Below are positions 8,923 through 18,821 of a DNA stretch of 64,000 nucleotides, piece by piece. How positions within the stretch are numbered: the stretch's first letter is position 1; each line of letters begins with the position of its first letter. The notes beneath the pieces are model-generated. The model worked only from the letters and a program-made list of their open reading frames with translations. It did no database searches and was not told the DNA's origin. Position numbers and translations under genes: made by a program. Source of the stretch: Cellulomonas fimi (GTDB lineage Bacteria > Actinomycetota > Actinomycetes > Actinomycetales > Cellulomonadaceae). The stretch lies in the NCBI RefSeq assembly GCF_012952065.1, contig NZ_JABCJJ010000002.1:124001-188000 (forward strand), in the 5' to 3' direction.

Positions 8923-8949
8923 CCGATCGAGAGATCGGGAGGGCCTCTG
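8912..8949 (+). terminator. tRNA-fMet terminator hairpin at attL (element-derived 3' arm)
   Basis: A 17-bp stem (8912-8928 with 8933-8949, one G-T wobble) closes on a GAGA loop, 17 nt after the tRNA. The 5' arm starts inside the 70-bp core; the rest is element DNA. An equivalent hairpin with a different tip exists at attR. Confidence 0.75.
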
Positions 8950-8954
8950 GTGTT

Positions 8955-8976
8955 GATGTGGGCAGGATGTGGGCGG
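8955..8976 (+). other. Putative integrase arm-type repeats, left end
   Basis: GATGTGGGC and ATGTGGGC stand 3 nt apart, with a further CGTGGGCGG near 8990. The same pair with the same spacing occurs at 42074-42095 beside the integrase, in the same orientation. Matching paired repeats just inside both ends are what arm-type binding sites of tyrosine integrases look like. The rest of the gap to 9224 shows no gene. Confidence 0.5.
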
Positions 8977-9224
8977 CGGCCGCCCGCGGACGTGGGCGGA
9001 TTTCTGCGGCCGGCGGCGACGGGGGAGTTGCGAAGGGGCCGCGCGCGTGGGTTGCGGCGGAAGCGATCGATCACCATGCGTAGTCGATCTTCCAAGCTGG
9101 GTGTGCTTGGCCGGCATCAGGTTCGCTTCGAGAAGCGCTGGACGTTCCAACGACCTCTCGTGTCATCGCCGCCCGCGTCGGGGCAGGCGTCTAGCCTGGC
9201 TTCACCAGACCGAGGTGGTGCACC

Positions 9225-10358
9225 GTGGCTCCCCCCAGCAAGTACATGCAGATGGTCGAAGCGTCCCAGGACGAAGCGCAGCTTGCCGTGCGGCTGTACA
9301 ACGACCCGGCCGAGTCCCGGTCGTTCGAGGCGTTCATCGTTCACATGCACGTCGCGTGGCTGTACCTCCTGCATGCTCAGTTCGCCCGCGACAAGGTCGA
9401 CTGCCGCTACTGGAGGACGGTCGGGAAGCGGAAGTACCTCGAGCGCATCGACGGGGAACCCAAGCAGTGGGAACTCGCCAGGTCGGTCCGGGAGAGATGG
9501 CCGAGTGATCAGGAACCAGTCCGGGCGAACCTTGAGTTCTTCATTGGGCTCCGAAACAAGATCGAGCACCGCTACGCGAGGCGAGCTCAAGTCGCACTCA
9601 CCGCGGTTCTCGGCGGCCAGGCTCAGGCACTGCTCCTCAACTACGAAGAGGAACTCGTCGCCCAGTTCGGTGTTGAGCGTTCTCTCGCCACCAGGCTCCG
9701 GTTCCCAGTCTTCATCGGCTCCTTCACGACGGCCGGCGAGCAGGCGCTTCTTCGGCTACGCAAGCACCTGCCTGCCGCTCTTCGGACCTACATAGCTGCG
9801 TACGAGGCCAGTCTCAGCCAGTCCGTTGCGAACGACCCTCGTTTCGAACTCCGTCTGCGAGTCTTCCAGGAGCTGGCCCCGAAGGCGGGACCGGACACGC
9901 TTCCGCTTCAGTTCACGCGCTTCGACGACATGACTGATGAGCAGAAGTCCGCGGTTGAAGAGGCAGGAAAGAAGGGCCTCGTCGTGGTCAAGGAGCGTCG
10001 TCGCCCCGTCCTCGGCCATGGACTCTTGAAGCCGACACGGGCCGCCGCTGAGGTGGAGGCTCAGATCCCGTTTGCGTTCAACGTCGCTCACTTCACCGAG
10101 GCGTGGAAGAACCTCAAGGTGCGCCCCCCGTACGGCTCGGCCCATCCGGAGCGGACCGAGGAGAAGTACTGCGTCTACGACGAGTTGCACAAGGACTACG
10201 GATACACCGAGGCGTACATCAAGAAGCTCGTGCGGGAGTGCAGCACGGAGGCAGGCTTCAGGAGCGTCGTCGGCAAGGCGCCGAGACTGAAGCGGACGAA
10301 GTCCGCCCCGTCGCCGGCGGCGCCCTCCATGGGCTCTCGACTGGAGGAGTCGGCGTAG
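9225..10358 (+). CDS. DUF3644 family protein with HEPN-like Rx4H motif
   Basis: This 377-residue protein starts with GTG at 9225. The first 115 residues resemble DUF3644 (DEAQLAVRLYNDP ... FEAFIVHMHVAWLYLLHA). They end in a GLRNKIEHRY motif near residues 107-116, an R-x4-H pattern typical of HEPN-type RNase folds. The C-terminal 100 residues contain a segment resembling the end of other DUF3644 proteins (EEKYCVYDELHKDYGYTEAYIKKLV), likely helical and possibly DNA- or partner-binding. DUF3644 proteins are often found on mobile elements and in defence islands; a defensive or abortive role is inference. It is the first gene inside the left end and stands alone. Confidence 0.65.
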   Translation: MAPPSKYMQMVEASQDEAQLAVRLYNDPAESRSFEAFIVHMHVAWLYLLHAQFARDKVDCRYWRTVGKRKYLERIDGEPKQWELARSVRERWPSDQEPVRANLEFFIGLRNKIEHRYARRAQVALTAVLGGQAQALLLNYEEELVAQFGVERSLATRLRFPVFIGSFTTAGEQALLRLRKHLPAALRTYIAAYEASLSQSVANDPRFELRLRVFQELAPKAGPDTLPLQFTRFDDMTDEQKSAVEEAGKKGLVVVKERRRPVLGHGLLKPTRAAAEVEAQIPFAFNVAHFTEAWKNLKVRPPYGSAHPERTEEKYCVYDELHKDYGYTEAYIKKLVRECSTEAGFRSVVGKAPRLKRTKSAPSPAAPSMGSRLEESA

Positions 10359-10394
10359 GCGAAGACGGGTGACTCGCGTCGGCAAGCGCGATAG

Positions 10395-11753
10395 TCAGGA
10401 GATCGAGAGCGGCTCGACCTGAGACCTCAGGGCGCGGTGATCGGATGGCCTCGGTGCAGGCACTCCGATGGGGTGGGCCGCGACCTCCGCGTACATCGTG
10501 GCCACCGCGCGAAGGATCTCGTTCGGCGCCGGGACCGTGCGGCCATTGAGCCGGGCCGCTGCGACGTCGGGGTGGTCGGTAACCAGGTCACGGGGAAGTG
10601 CGCGCGCGGGGATGTGGAGCAGGCCCGCACGTGAGAGGCGGTCGAACGCGGCGCCTTCGTGGACGGCGATGTCCGCCATGACCTGGACGGCCCCATTGAG
10701 CGCCGCGCCGACGTGGCGATCCACGGTTGCGGTGCGGGCGCGATCACGGGGGGCATCGAGTGGCACGAGCTCGCTGAGCAGCCGGGCGGCCGCGACGGCG
10801 TCAGCCCGAACGCTCGCGGCCGGAGGCGCCAAGACCGCGAACTGCGAGAGTGCATGGTGCAGGCGCTGCCAGGCTCGACCGTGCGCGACGAGGGCGCCAG
10901 GCCCCGTCGGTCCGGCCCCGTCCGGTGCGGTGAGGTCGCCGCCATGGAGCGCCGCGGCATGTGCGTGGACGGCAACGCCGAGGCCGGCCGTGAGCCGCAG
11001 GGACGGCAGGACGTCGGCGTGGTCGGCGATGAGGCTCCAGACACCTTGGCGGAGTCGCACCATGCGGTCGCTCAGCTCCGCCGCTGGGTCGTCGGTGCGT
11101 ACGCGAAGCTGGGTCTGGCCGAGAGAGTTGAGGAGCGTCTCGGGGCGGCCCGCGCCCTGAGTGGAGAGCTCGCGCGCGGCGTCGGCGAGAGCTTCGAACC
11201 CAGGCAGCTGCCTGGTGACGATGGTGCGGGGCACGCCAGCCTGGATGGCCCGTAGAGCGAGGGGGCCCTCATGTGCGAGGGCCGCCACGGCGAGGTGGCC
11301 GAGGTCGACGAGGCCCGCGTCGAAGCTCGCGGTGGTGGCCGCAGCTGCGTCCGGGCTCCGAGGTCGTCCGTCCGTCGAGAAGTGCGTTCCGACGAGGTCG
11401 GCGGCAGCGCGCAGGGCAAGAGCCGATCGGGCCCACGGCGTCGTCCCAAGGCGGACTTGGGAGGGGTGTGGTCTCGCATCCCCGGTCAGGGCTTCGAGCC
11501 GCGTGATGAGGTCGATCGACGCCCGCTCCACGGGTGGGAGGCCGTCGCGGTGTCGGGTCAGGCCGAGCCGGCCGAGTTGGGCCGGGCGAAGGAGGCGGCG
11601 CCCGTGGGAGGCGATGGCGTCGAGGAGCCCGTGGAAGTCTCCGATGGCGTCGAGCGCCTCGTCCGGTGTCCAGAACCGGTCTCCTCGGAGGGTCGTGGAG
11701 CCCTCGCGCAGGTGGGCTGTCGCTTGCGCGAGGAGCTCGGCGTAGGTGGTCAT
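10395..11753 (-). CDS. Hypothetical protein, relaxase-linked (452 aa)
   Basis: This mostly helical, Ala/Leu-rich 452-residue protein has no recognisable catalytic motif, signal peptide or membrane helix. Its ATG overlaps the stop of the upstream gene by 4 nt (ATGA at 11750-11753), so the two are translationally coupled. The pair is divergent from the 86-residue gene and the MOBF relaxase. That placement fits an accessory role in mobilization or plasmid-like maintenance, but this is only inferred from position. Confidence 0.6.
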   Translation of the reverse strand: MTTYAELLAQATAHLREGSTTLRGDRFWTPDEALDAIGDFHGLLDAIASHGRRLLRPAQLGRLGLTRHRDGLPPVERASIDLITRLEALTGDARPHPSQVRLGTTPWARSALALRAAADLVGTHFSTDGRPRSPDAAAATTASFDAGLVDLGHLAVAALAHEGPLALRAIQAGVPRTIVTRQLPGFEALADAARELSTQGAGRPETLLNSLGQTQLRVRTDDPAAELSDRMVRLRQGVWSLIADHADVLPSLRLTAGLGVAVHAHAAALHGGDLTAPDGAGPTGPGALVAHGRAWQRLHHALSQFAVLAPPAASVRADAVAAARLLSELVPLDAPRDRARTATVDRHVGAALNGAVQVMADIAVHEGAAFDRLSRAGLLHIPARALPRDLVTDHPDVAAARLNGRTVPAPNEILRAVATMYAEVAAHPIGVPAPRPSDHRALRSQVEPLSIS

Positions 11754-12172
11754 GCCCACCGCCCGCTGACCTTCGCGCGGCCGGTGATGAGTCGGGCCAT
11801 CACGCGGGACAGGGCGGCCTGGGCGCCCAGATCGGTCTCCACCTCCGCGAGGGCTGCCGCGCGGTTCAGGGCGGACGCGGCGAGCCGGTCGAGGACCTCT
11901 CGGGCCTCCGGCACGTCGTCGGGCCGGAGTGCTCCGAACTGCACCGGTGCGGCTGTGCCCCGGACGTCCGGCCTGGCCCACTCGAGTTCGTCCTGAGCTT
12001 CGCGGAAGTCCATCGCGGCGTAGGAGATGGAGACCCCCACGCCCAGGGGCACGGTCATCGCCATGTTGAGGGCGCCCATCGCCGCGGCGTGGGTGAGTAC
12101 CCAGATGCCGGACCAGCTCTGGTCCGCCTCGCCCAGCAGCGTCTCCGCGGAGCGGGTCCACGTCGCCGTCAT
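11750..12172 (-). CDS. Hypothetical protein, relaxase-linked (140 aa)
   Basis: This 140-residue protein starts MTATWTRSAETLL. It has a mildly hydrophobic central part (HAAAMGALNMAMTVPLGVGVSISYA, near residues 28-52, broken here into helix-like runs) that could be a membrane-associated or packed helix. It overlaps the next gene by 4 nt and forms a two-gene unit with it. No family recognised. The 224-bp divergent gap to 12397 holds a short hairpin (GGAGGT-GCCA-ACCTCC near 12215) and probably both promoters. Confidence 0.6.
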   Translation of the reverse strand: MTATWTRSAETLLGEADQSWSGIWVLTHAAAMGALNMAMTVPLGVGVSISYAAMDFREAQDELEWARPDVRGTAAPVQFGALRPDDVPEAREVLDRLAASALNRAAALAEVETDLGAQAALSRVMARLITGRAKVSGRWA

Positions 12173-12396
12173 CGCTTCCTCCTCAGTGGCCCTGCGACGT
12201 CGCCGTCGCTCCTGCCAAGAGGTGTGCCCGCGGAGGTGCCAACCTCCGGGACGGAGGTGCGGCGGGGCGGGCGGTGGAGCGCCGGCCGTGGACGTCTGTC
12301 CTAGCCGAGGTCGGCTCGCCTACCGTGGGTTGCCATGGCGACGTCGTGCACCTAGGCCGCAATCAGCGGCCGCCCGTCACGACGATCGGAGAACCC

Positions 12397-12657
12397 ATGC
12401 TCACCCAGCACAACGCCCGTCTCGAGTTCGACCGCACGGACATCGACGACTTCGGTGATGAGCTCATCGACGGGCTGCAGGCGTACCACCCGGCCGTGTC
12501 GCTGTCGCCGCTCGGCCGCGCGCAGGCGGACGTGACCTTCCTCGCCCACGACATCCCGCACGCCGCGGACATGGCAGTCGCCATCGCGGCCGAGGTCGCC
12601 GGCGCATCCTTGGTCGCGCTGGAAGTCATGAGTACCGAGGACTTCGACCGGCTCTGA
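12397..12657 (+). CDS. Small hypothetical protein upstream of the relaxase (86 aa)
   Basis: This 86-residue acidic protein (MLTQHNARLEFDRTDIDDFG) has an ATG preceded by a GGAG ribosome site 6 nt upstream. The sequence alternates predicted strands and helices (VSLSPLGRAQADVTFLAH, then an Ala-rich helix), suggesting a compact alpha/beta fold. No family recognised. It lies 230 bp before the relaxase on the same strand, a position where small auxiliary mobilization proteins are often found. Confidence 0.6.
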   Translation: MLTQHNARLEFDRTDIDDFGDELIDGLQAYHPAVSLSPLGRAQADVTFLAHDIPHAADMAVAIAAEVAGASLVALEVMSTEDFDRL

Positions 12658-12887
12658 CCGCGCGGTCGACGTCGGTACCACGCCCGGCCCCACGCCCGGC
12701 CCCACCGGCGGTGATCGACGAGCGGTAGGGCCCTTGACTCGTCTGGCACTTTGGGTGGCGCCGGTCCTCAGGTTGGTATCCCTGCGGGCACACATCTTGG
12801 CGTGGAGACGACGCGACAGCGGGTCCTGGCGAGCCGGGCCTCTCGGACGCCGGGAGCAGCCGTGGTTGGCGGTGCATCGCCGTGGTG
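12658..12887 (+). other. Relaxase leader region, candidate oriT / promoter
   Basis: No gene is seen in these 230 bp. The region contains the direct repeat ACGCCCGGCCCC (twice in tandem, near 12680-12703) and a TTGACT box near 12734. MOBF relaxases commonly nick close to their own gene, so this is a reasonable place for oriT, but no known nic sequence was recognised. Confidence 0.25.
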
Positions 12888-15800
12888 ATGACGATGCACC
12901 GCCTGACCGCGGGCAGCGGCTACCAGTACCTGTTGCGCAGCACCGCGTCGGGCGACTTTGACCGTCCCGCGGCGTCGGACCTGACGACGTACTACATGGC
13001 TTCTGGGAACCCGCCCGGTCGCTGGTACGGGCGTGGGCTCGTGGGGCTCGCCAGCGGCGGCCCGGGCGAGGGTGCTCACGTCACGGAGGAGCAGATGGCG
13101 AACCTGTACGGCGAGGGCAAGGACCCGCGGACCGGCACGTCGCTCGGCCGCCCGTACCCGAGGCACACGCCCGCGGCGGAGCGGATCGCCAAGCAGGTCG
13201 CCGCCCTACCGGCCGGCCTCACGGACGAGGCCCGCGAGGCCGCGGTCGCGACCATCACCCGCGTCGAGCTCGCCAAGCGCACGCCTACAGCGGTCGCGGG
13301 GTTCGACCTGACCTTCACTGCTACGAAGTCCGTCTCCACCCTCTGGGCGGTGGCCGACGACGACACACGGGCCGCCCTCTTGGCGGCCCACCGCGCCGCC
13401 GTCGGGCAGGCGCTCGCCTTCCTGGAGGACACCGCCGCGTTCACGCGCACGGGCACCGCTGGTTGCCGCCAGCACAAGGTCTCCGGCCTCATCGCGGCCG
13501 GCTTCGACCATTGGGACTCCCGCGCGGGGGACCCGAACCTGCACACCCACCTCGTCGTCGCGAACAAGGTCCAGGGCCCCGGCGGTGCCTGGTTGTCGGT
13601 GGACTCCCGGGCGCTGCACCACGCCGTTGTGGTGGTCTCCGAGCTGTATGACGATCTGCTGGCCGACGAGGTCGCCCGTCGCCTACCGGTCCGGTTCGGA
13701 TGGCGTCATCGCGGCCCGCGCCGCTCGCCGGCGTTCGAGCTCGACGGCGTCGATGACGAGCTGATGACGGAGTTCTCCAGTCGTGCGACGCAGATAGACG
13801 AGGCGATGACGGGCGTGCTCGCCGACTTCTACGCGACCCACGGGCGCGGCCCGAACCGCATCGAGATCGTCCGGCTGCGCCAGCAGGTGACCCGCTCCGT
13901 TCGGCCGAAGAAGCACGTCACGCCCCTGGCTGACCTGATGACGCTGTGGCGCGCCCGGGCCGCGGAACGCTCCGGCAGGACGCCCGCCGAACTCACCGCC
14001 GCGGTGCTCAAGGCGTCCCAGGCCGCGCCGCTGGGGTGTGATCGCATCCCCGATGCCGTCATCGACCGGCTCGCCGAGCACACACTCGAGCAGGTGATGA
14101 CGCGGCGCTCGACGTGGACCCGGTGGAACGTCATGGCCGAGGCGGCGCGCGCCACCCGGGCGATCCGCATGACCGGCCCAGCCGACCGCGTCGCCCTCCT
14201 TGAGCGCGTCACCGACGCGGCACTTCGCTCGTGCACGAGCCTGCAGGCGCCCGACCCGCTCGTCGTCCCCGCCCGCTATACCCGGCCCGACGGCACCTCG
14301 CAGTTCACCAGAGTCGACGAAGGCCGGTACACCCACCACCAGGTGCTCGACGCCGAAGCCCGCCTCCTGGACGCCGCCACCCGCGAGACCGACGCACCCA
14401 CGACCGCCGCATGGCTCGCCAAGGCCGTCACGTCACGGCCGATCCACCGCACCGACGGCAGGACGGCCACGCTCGCGCAGGACCAGGCGGCCGCCGTCGA
14501 GCACATCGCCGGCTCGACCCGCCTCCTCAACGTCCTCGTCGGTCCCGCCGGCACCGGCAAGACCACAACCCTCGCGGCCCTCAAGGCGGCCTGGGAGCAG
14601 GGCCATGGACGCGGCAGCGTCGTCGGACTCGCCCCATCGGCAACCGCCGCCGCCGAGCTCGGCCACACCCTTGGGATCGCGTGCGAGAACACGGCCAAGT
14701 GGCTCTACGAGTCCACAGGCGCGGGCGCCGAGCGCCGCACCGAAGTCCTCGCCCGCCTCCACACCGAACGCGCCGGCGCCACGGGCTTGGACCAGCGGGC
14801 GCGGCTACGAGCCATCGACACCGCGATCACCACCCTGACCGCTCAGGGTGACCGGTTCCAGCTCCGCACGGGCCAGCTCTTGATCGTCGACGAGGCATCC
14901 CTCGCCGGCACTTTCGCGCTCGACGCCCTCACAGCCCAGGCAAGCGAAGCCGGCGCAAAGGTGCTGCTCGTCGGCGACCACAAGCAGCTCTCAGCTGTCG
15001 ACGCCGGCGGCGCCTTCCACCTCCTCGCCGAGCGCGGGCGACCAGCCACGCTGACCTCGCTGTGGCGCTTCAGCCACCCGTGGGAGGCCGCAGCGACGCT
15101 GCGCCTGCGCACCGGCGACACCCGCGTCATCGACGACTACGCCGACCACGCCCGCATCAGCGCCGGCCCTTCCGAGGCCATGTGCGAGGACGCGTACACC
15201 GCCTGGCAGACCGACACCGAACGCGGAGCCAGCGCCATCCTCATCGCCTCCGACTCACGCACCGTCGACATCCTCAACACTCGGGCTCACAACGACCGGG
15301 TCACCGACGGCCTCGTTACGGCCACCGGCGTCACGACCAGCGCCGGCACGGAGATCGGCGTCGGGGACCACGTCATCACGCGAGCAAACGACCGGCGCCT
15401 TCGCACACCCAACGGGCACGTCCGCAACGGCGACCTGTGGCAGGTCACGGCTGTCGCACGCGATGGCGCCCTGACCGTCGTGCCGCTCTCCCGCCGGGAC
15501 CGCGCAGCGAACGCGCGGGCGGACGAGGTCGTCCTTCCTGCTCCCTACGCCTCCCAGCACGTCGAGCTCGGCTACGCGACTACGACCCACCGCGCCCAAG
15601 GCATCACGGTCGATCGTGCGCATGTGCTCGCCGGGCCCGGCATGGTCCGCGAGAACCTCTACGTCGCCATGACCCGCGGCTGCTGCGACAACCACGTCTA
15701 CGTCGCCCTCGACAGCATCGAGGCCGCCTGCGACTACCCGCCCGAGCACCAGATCTCCCAAGGCGGCCGCGACGCGCTGGAAGCCATCCTCACGACGCCG

Positions 15801-16388
15801 GGTGCAGAGCTCTCCGCGACCGAGACCATCGCAGCCTCGCAGGACGAAGTGGCCTCGCCCAGGCGCCTGCTGCCCATCCGGCACACGCTCCTCGCCGACG
15901 CCGCAGCCGAGCGATGGGCCGCAGTGTTCTCAACCGTCGGGCTGACTGCGGAGCAGTGCAACCAGATCGCGACGTCGCCCGCGCGCGGGCCGCTCCTCAC
16001 CGCGCTCGAGCGGGGGCGCGCGCTCGGTCACCCGATGCACCAGGTCCTCGTGGGTCTCATCGCCGCCCGGCCGCTCGACGGACCACATCCGGCGGCGGAG
16101 ACCGCAGCGGTGCTCCACCACCGCGTGCACGAGTGGCTACGGGCGCAAACGGAGGACCCGGCCGAGGTGGCGATTACCCCGGACGCCGATGACGGCTCCA
16201 CGGACATCGGCGCACTGCTCGACCAGGTGGACGACATCCTCGCCGAACGTGCAGACGCTCTGGGTTCGGCAGCGTTCGGCAGCGTCCGCGACGCCGACCC
16301 GGCCCTCGAGGGCCACGTCCCTGCCTACCGGCCGACGACGGTTGAGCCGGTGTACCGAGCGGCAAGCGAGAGGAGCGTGACCCTGTGA
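12888..16388 (+). CDS. MOBF conjugative relaxase-helicase (TrwC/TraI-like)
   Basis: This 1,166-residue protein has an N-terminal relaxase domain with candidate nicking tyrosines in GYQYL (residues 12 and 14) and the metal-binding HUH motif in DPNLHTHLVVANK near residue 215. A C-terminal SF1 helicase follows, with Walker A GPAGTGKTT near residue 553, Walker B LIVDEASLAG near 665, and motif VI ENLYVAMTRG near residue 925. It would nick oriT, bind the strand covalently and unwind it for transfer. ATG 12888 is preferred because MTMHRLTAGSGY matches the usual start of the family; GTG 12882/12885 also exist. It overlaps the next gene by 4 nt. Confidence 0.9.
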   Translation: MTMHRLTAGSGYQYLLRSTASGDFDRPAASDLTTYYMASGNPPGRWYGRGLVGLASGGPGEGAHVTEEQMANLYGEGKDPRTGTSLGRPYPRHTPAAERIAKQVAALPAGLTDEAREAAVATITRVELAKRTPTAVAGFDLTFTATKSVSTLWAVADDDTRAALLAAHRAAVGQALAFLEDTAAFTRTGTAGCRQHKVSGLIAAGFDHWDSRAGDPNLHTHLVVANKVQGPGGAWLSVDSRALHHAVVVVSELYDDLLADEVARRLPVRFGWRHRGPRRSPAFELDGVDDELMTEFSSRATQIDEAMTGVLADFYATHGRGPNRIEIVRLRQQVTRSVRPKKHVTPLADLMTLWRARAAERSGRTPAELTAAVLKASQAAPLGCDRIPDAVIDRLAEHTLEQVMTRRSTWTRWNVMAEAARATRAIRMTGPADRVALLERVTDAALRSCTSLQAPDPLVVPARYTRPDGTSQFTRVDEGRYTHHQVLDAEARLLDAATRETDAPTTAAWLAKAVTSRPIHRTDGRTATLAQDQAAAVEHIAGSTRLLNVLVGPAGTGKTTTLAALKAAWEQGHGRGSVVGLAPSATAAAELGHTLGIACENTAKWLYESTGAGAERRTEVLARLHTERAGATGLDQRARLRAIDTAITTLTAQGDRFQLRTGQLLIVDEASLAGTFALDALTAQASEAGAKVLLVGDHKQLSAVDAGGAFHLLAERGRPATLTSLWRFSHPWEAAATLRLRTGDTRVIDDYADHARISAGPSEAMCEDAYTAWQTDTERGASAILIASDSRTVDILNTRAHNDRVTDGLVTATGVTTSAGTEIGVGDHVITRANDRRLRTPNGHVRNGDLWQVTAVARDGALTVVPLSRRDRAANARADEVVLPAPYASQHVELGYATTTHRAQGITVDRAHVLAGPGMVRENLYVAMTRGCCDNHVYVALDSIEAACDYPPEHQISQGGRDALEAILTTPGAELSATETIAASQDEVASPRRLLPIRHTLLADAAAERWAAVFSTVGLTAEQCNQIATSPARGPLLTALERGRALGHPMHQVLVGLIAARPLDGPHPAAETAAVLHHRVHEWLRAQTEDPAEVAITPDADDGSTDIGALLDQVDDILAERADALGSAAFGSVRDADPALEGHVPAYRPTTVEPVYRAASERSVTL

Positions 16389-16768
16389 GCGGCACGAGCA
16401 GAGGAACTGACCGAGGCTTCCTTCCCGAAATGGTGAACAGCCAGCCGAGCTTCCCACCCGAACCGATCATGTGGTCCGCCTACACCCGCGAGGAGCAGCG
16501 CCACCTCTTGGAGGGTCTCGACGTATGGGTCAGGTGGCTCGTGGACCACTACCGCCTCGACCGCCGCTACGTTCCCGAGTGCTGGACCAAGCACTGGGAG
16601 CTCATCGAGGAGCTCTCGGCTCTCCAGCTTGCTTGGGAAGGTGCCTACGCGACGACCTCCCACGACGACGCACCTCTGGCTTGGCACGAGCGGTTCGCAG
16701 TCGCGCGGACGAGGCTCGCGGAGTGGGTGGCTCGTACTGGCTGCCGGGCCGGCGACCACCGGCCATGA
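16385..16768 (+). CDS. DUF4913-like protein coupled to the relaxase
   Basis: This 127-residue protein has the pattern of DUF4913 proteins of actinobacterial mobile elements: WVRWLVDHYRLDRRYVPECW, then HWELIEELSALQLAW and a terminal WHERFAVARTRLAEWV. Its GTG start overlaps the relaxase stop (GTGA), so the two are translationally coupled. A second in-frame start at 16430 would remove the disordered leader. Function unknown; a role with the relaxase is inferred from coupling. Confidence 0.65.
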   Translation: MSGTSRGTDRGFLPEMVNSQPSFPPEPIMWSAYTREEQRHLLEGLDVWVRWLVDHYRLDRRYVPECWTKHWELIEELSALQLAWEGAYATTSHDDAPLAWHERFAVARTRLAEWVARTGCRAGDHRP

Positions 16769-16979
16769 GCCAGTCTGCGGGCGAGCGGGAGGGCTCCCGC
16801 GTCTGGGGGACCACTACGGCACCAAGATCGAGGATCGAGGCGCCGACGGCAGGAACTTCATCGATGCGCGGGCTTCGGTCACGGACGTTCGGTCGTCGGT
16901 CCATCGCGGCGGAGAGTTCGGGTCGTAGTCGCGAGCGTTTCTGAAGTCGGCACGGCGAAGCGGAGCAACGGCCGACGAG

Positions 16980-18821
16980 ATGGCGTCCATGCCGGTCTAT
17001 GGTCGCGTCGTGCTCGTCATCGACTGGGACAGGTGCTCGGGTGATCCAGAGTGGGTTCGTAGTCTCGTCGAACTTCTCGCGTCCGGCCCAGCGCCCTCGT
17101 CCTCTCTCGCCCTGCGCCTCGCCATCGGTGAGCTCGAGGACTGGATGCGCGTGGCGACGTCCGAGACGTGGCGAGCTAAGGCGAACAGGCGGGCACTCGC
17201 GGCGGATCTGGAGTCGAGCGCCTCCGGCGCAGGCAGCCACCTGAGGTCAGTTCTCGCCCCCGCGCTGGAGGAGCATGTCCGGTGGGCTGTCAGTGTGTTC
17301 GCGACCGCGACAGGAGCCAAGGACGCTGCGGGCGGAAGTCTCGGCGAGACACTGCTTGGGTCCATGGTCACCCCCGACGCGGTCATTGCGACGTGGCTCG
17401 ACCTGGTCGACGCACTCCGGGATGCTGATGACGATGCCGCGGCCTGGTGCAGAGAGTGTCTCCAGTCGCAGCTGAGCGCTTGGGGAGTCGACGGTTCCCG
17501 CCGGCTGCAAGAAGTTGCCTGGTACGTCGTTGGCAACGAGTCGCGCGGCGACGTCGGCCCTATCCCATCGCTCGCCATGCGGCTCGAGCGGGCCGCCGGG
17601 GCTCTTACCAGGCGGGTGCCGGCTCGCGACTGCGTCGTGTGGCTCACCTATGAGCGCGCCGACCTGCGCGAGTTCGTAGCGACCTTTGGACCGGTCACCT
17701 TCGTGGAGGCGGACTGGTGCCTTCCGAACGCCATCGCGAGCAACGGTCACGACTTCGCGTTTCGCGATGAGCTGCGCGCCCTTGCGGCGAGCGGGCACAA
17801 CTGGAGCTTCGACGAACACAACTGGACGCCGGACAGCAGTCGTCGGCCCTATGTGGTGCTGGCGAGAGTCGAACTCGGGGAAGGGCCGACCCGCGACGCA
17901 GTTGAGGAGGCAGCTCGGGAGGTTCAACTCATGCTCGACGTCGCACGGCTTCAAGGCGGCGGCGCGGCATGGCGCCGTCGCAGCCCGTCCTTGCTCGTTG
18001 TGGATGGCGAGGTGGTCGAGGAGTGGGGGCCGCCCGGCATGGATACCGTCGACCCTCCTGACACAGGAGCGCATTACGGACGCAACGCGTTTGCTGAGTC
18101 CCTGGCCGAGCACGGTCCTCTCGTCGGGCGACTGCTTGCCACGAAGATCGCCCCGGACCTCGCTGAGGCCGTGCGGATGCTCGGTGAGGCGGGTCAAGCC
18201 GATGACCCCTGGCAACACCCCAGCGCGTCGCGCGCGATTGATGAGCGCACGGTCCTCGCCTTGCACGACGCTGCGCACGACCACCTCGCAACGTTCGGTC
18301 GCCTCGAGAACGCCAGTGAACTCGAAGAGAGGCTCGTCGAGGAGTGGCCGATGCACACATGGCGAACCGGCATCATGAGGACCATCCAGGTGTGCCTCTC
18401 GCGTCCGTTGGGGACCGATACGGAGCTCGCGCGCGCTGTCCGGGTTGATCGCATCTATCACTTCAATGTCGCCTGGGAGCGGAAAGAGGAGCTGCTCGAG
18501 CGCGTCGAAGACACCCGCAGCAGACGGATCGCGGCGCGTTGGCTGCTGAGTATCGGTGACGCCGGGACCTGCCTGCGCCTCCTTGCGGAACTCGAGAACG
18601 AGGTAGACCTGCTGGCGAAACGCTTCCAGCGCGTACGGAACGGCATTCAGCATGGAACCCCACCGTCCGCCGGCGCAGTCGCGTCAGTAATGGACTTCTC
18701 CAGGTACAGGGTGTTCGGCTTGGCTGCAGGCACAAGGACTCCTCTCGGAGATGACATCGTCACCTCACGGCAGGTGTCCGGGGAAGCGGGTCAGACTCCC
18801 TTCCCCTTTAGGCTGAGGCGT
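16980..18821 (+). CDS. Unidentified protein with C-terminal HEPN-like motif, no own stop, runs into the maturase gene
   Basis: The frame encodes about 614 residues of a soluble, mostly helical protein that I do not recognise. Near its end, FQRVRNGIQHGTPPSAGAV (around residues 562-580) has an RN-x3-HG core, the R-x4-H pattern of HEPN RNases, which usually sits close to the C terminus of such proteins. Soon after it the sequence loses protein-like character (GTRTPLGDDIVTS...). The frame then continues without a stop into the anaerobic sulfatase maturase at 18822. The likely reading is a HEPN-type gene whose last part was removed when the sulfatase cargo was joined here. A genuine fusion is less likely. 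Start choice (16980 or 16989) is uncertain. Confidence 0.55.
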
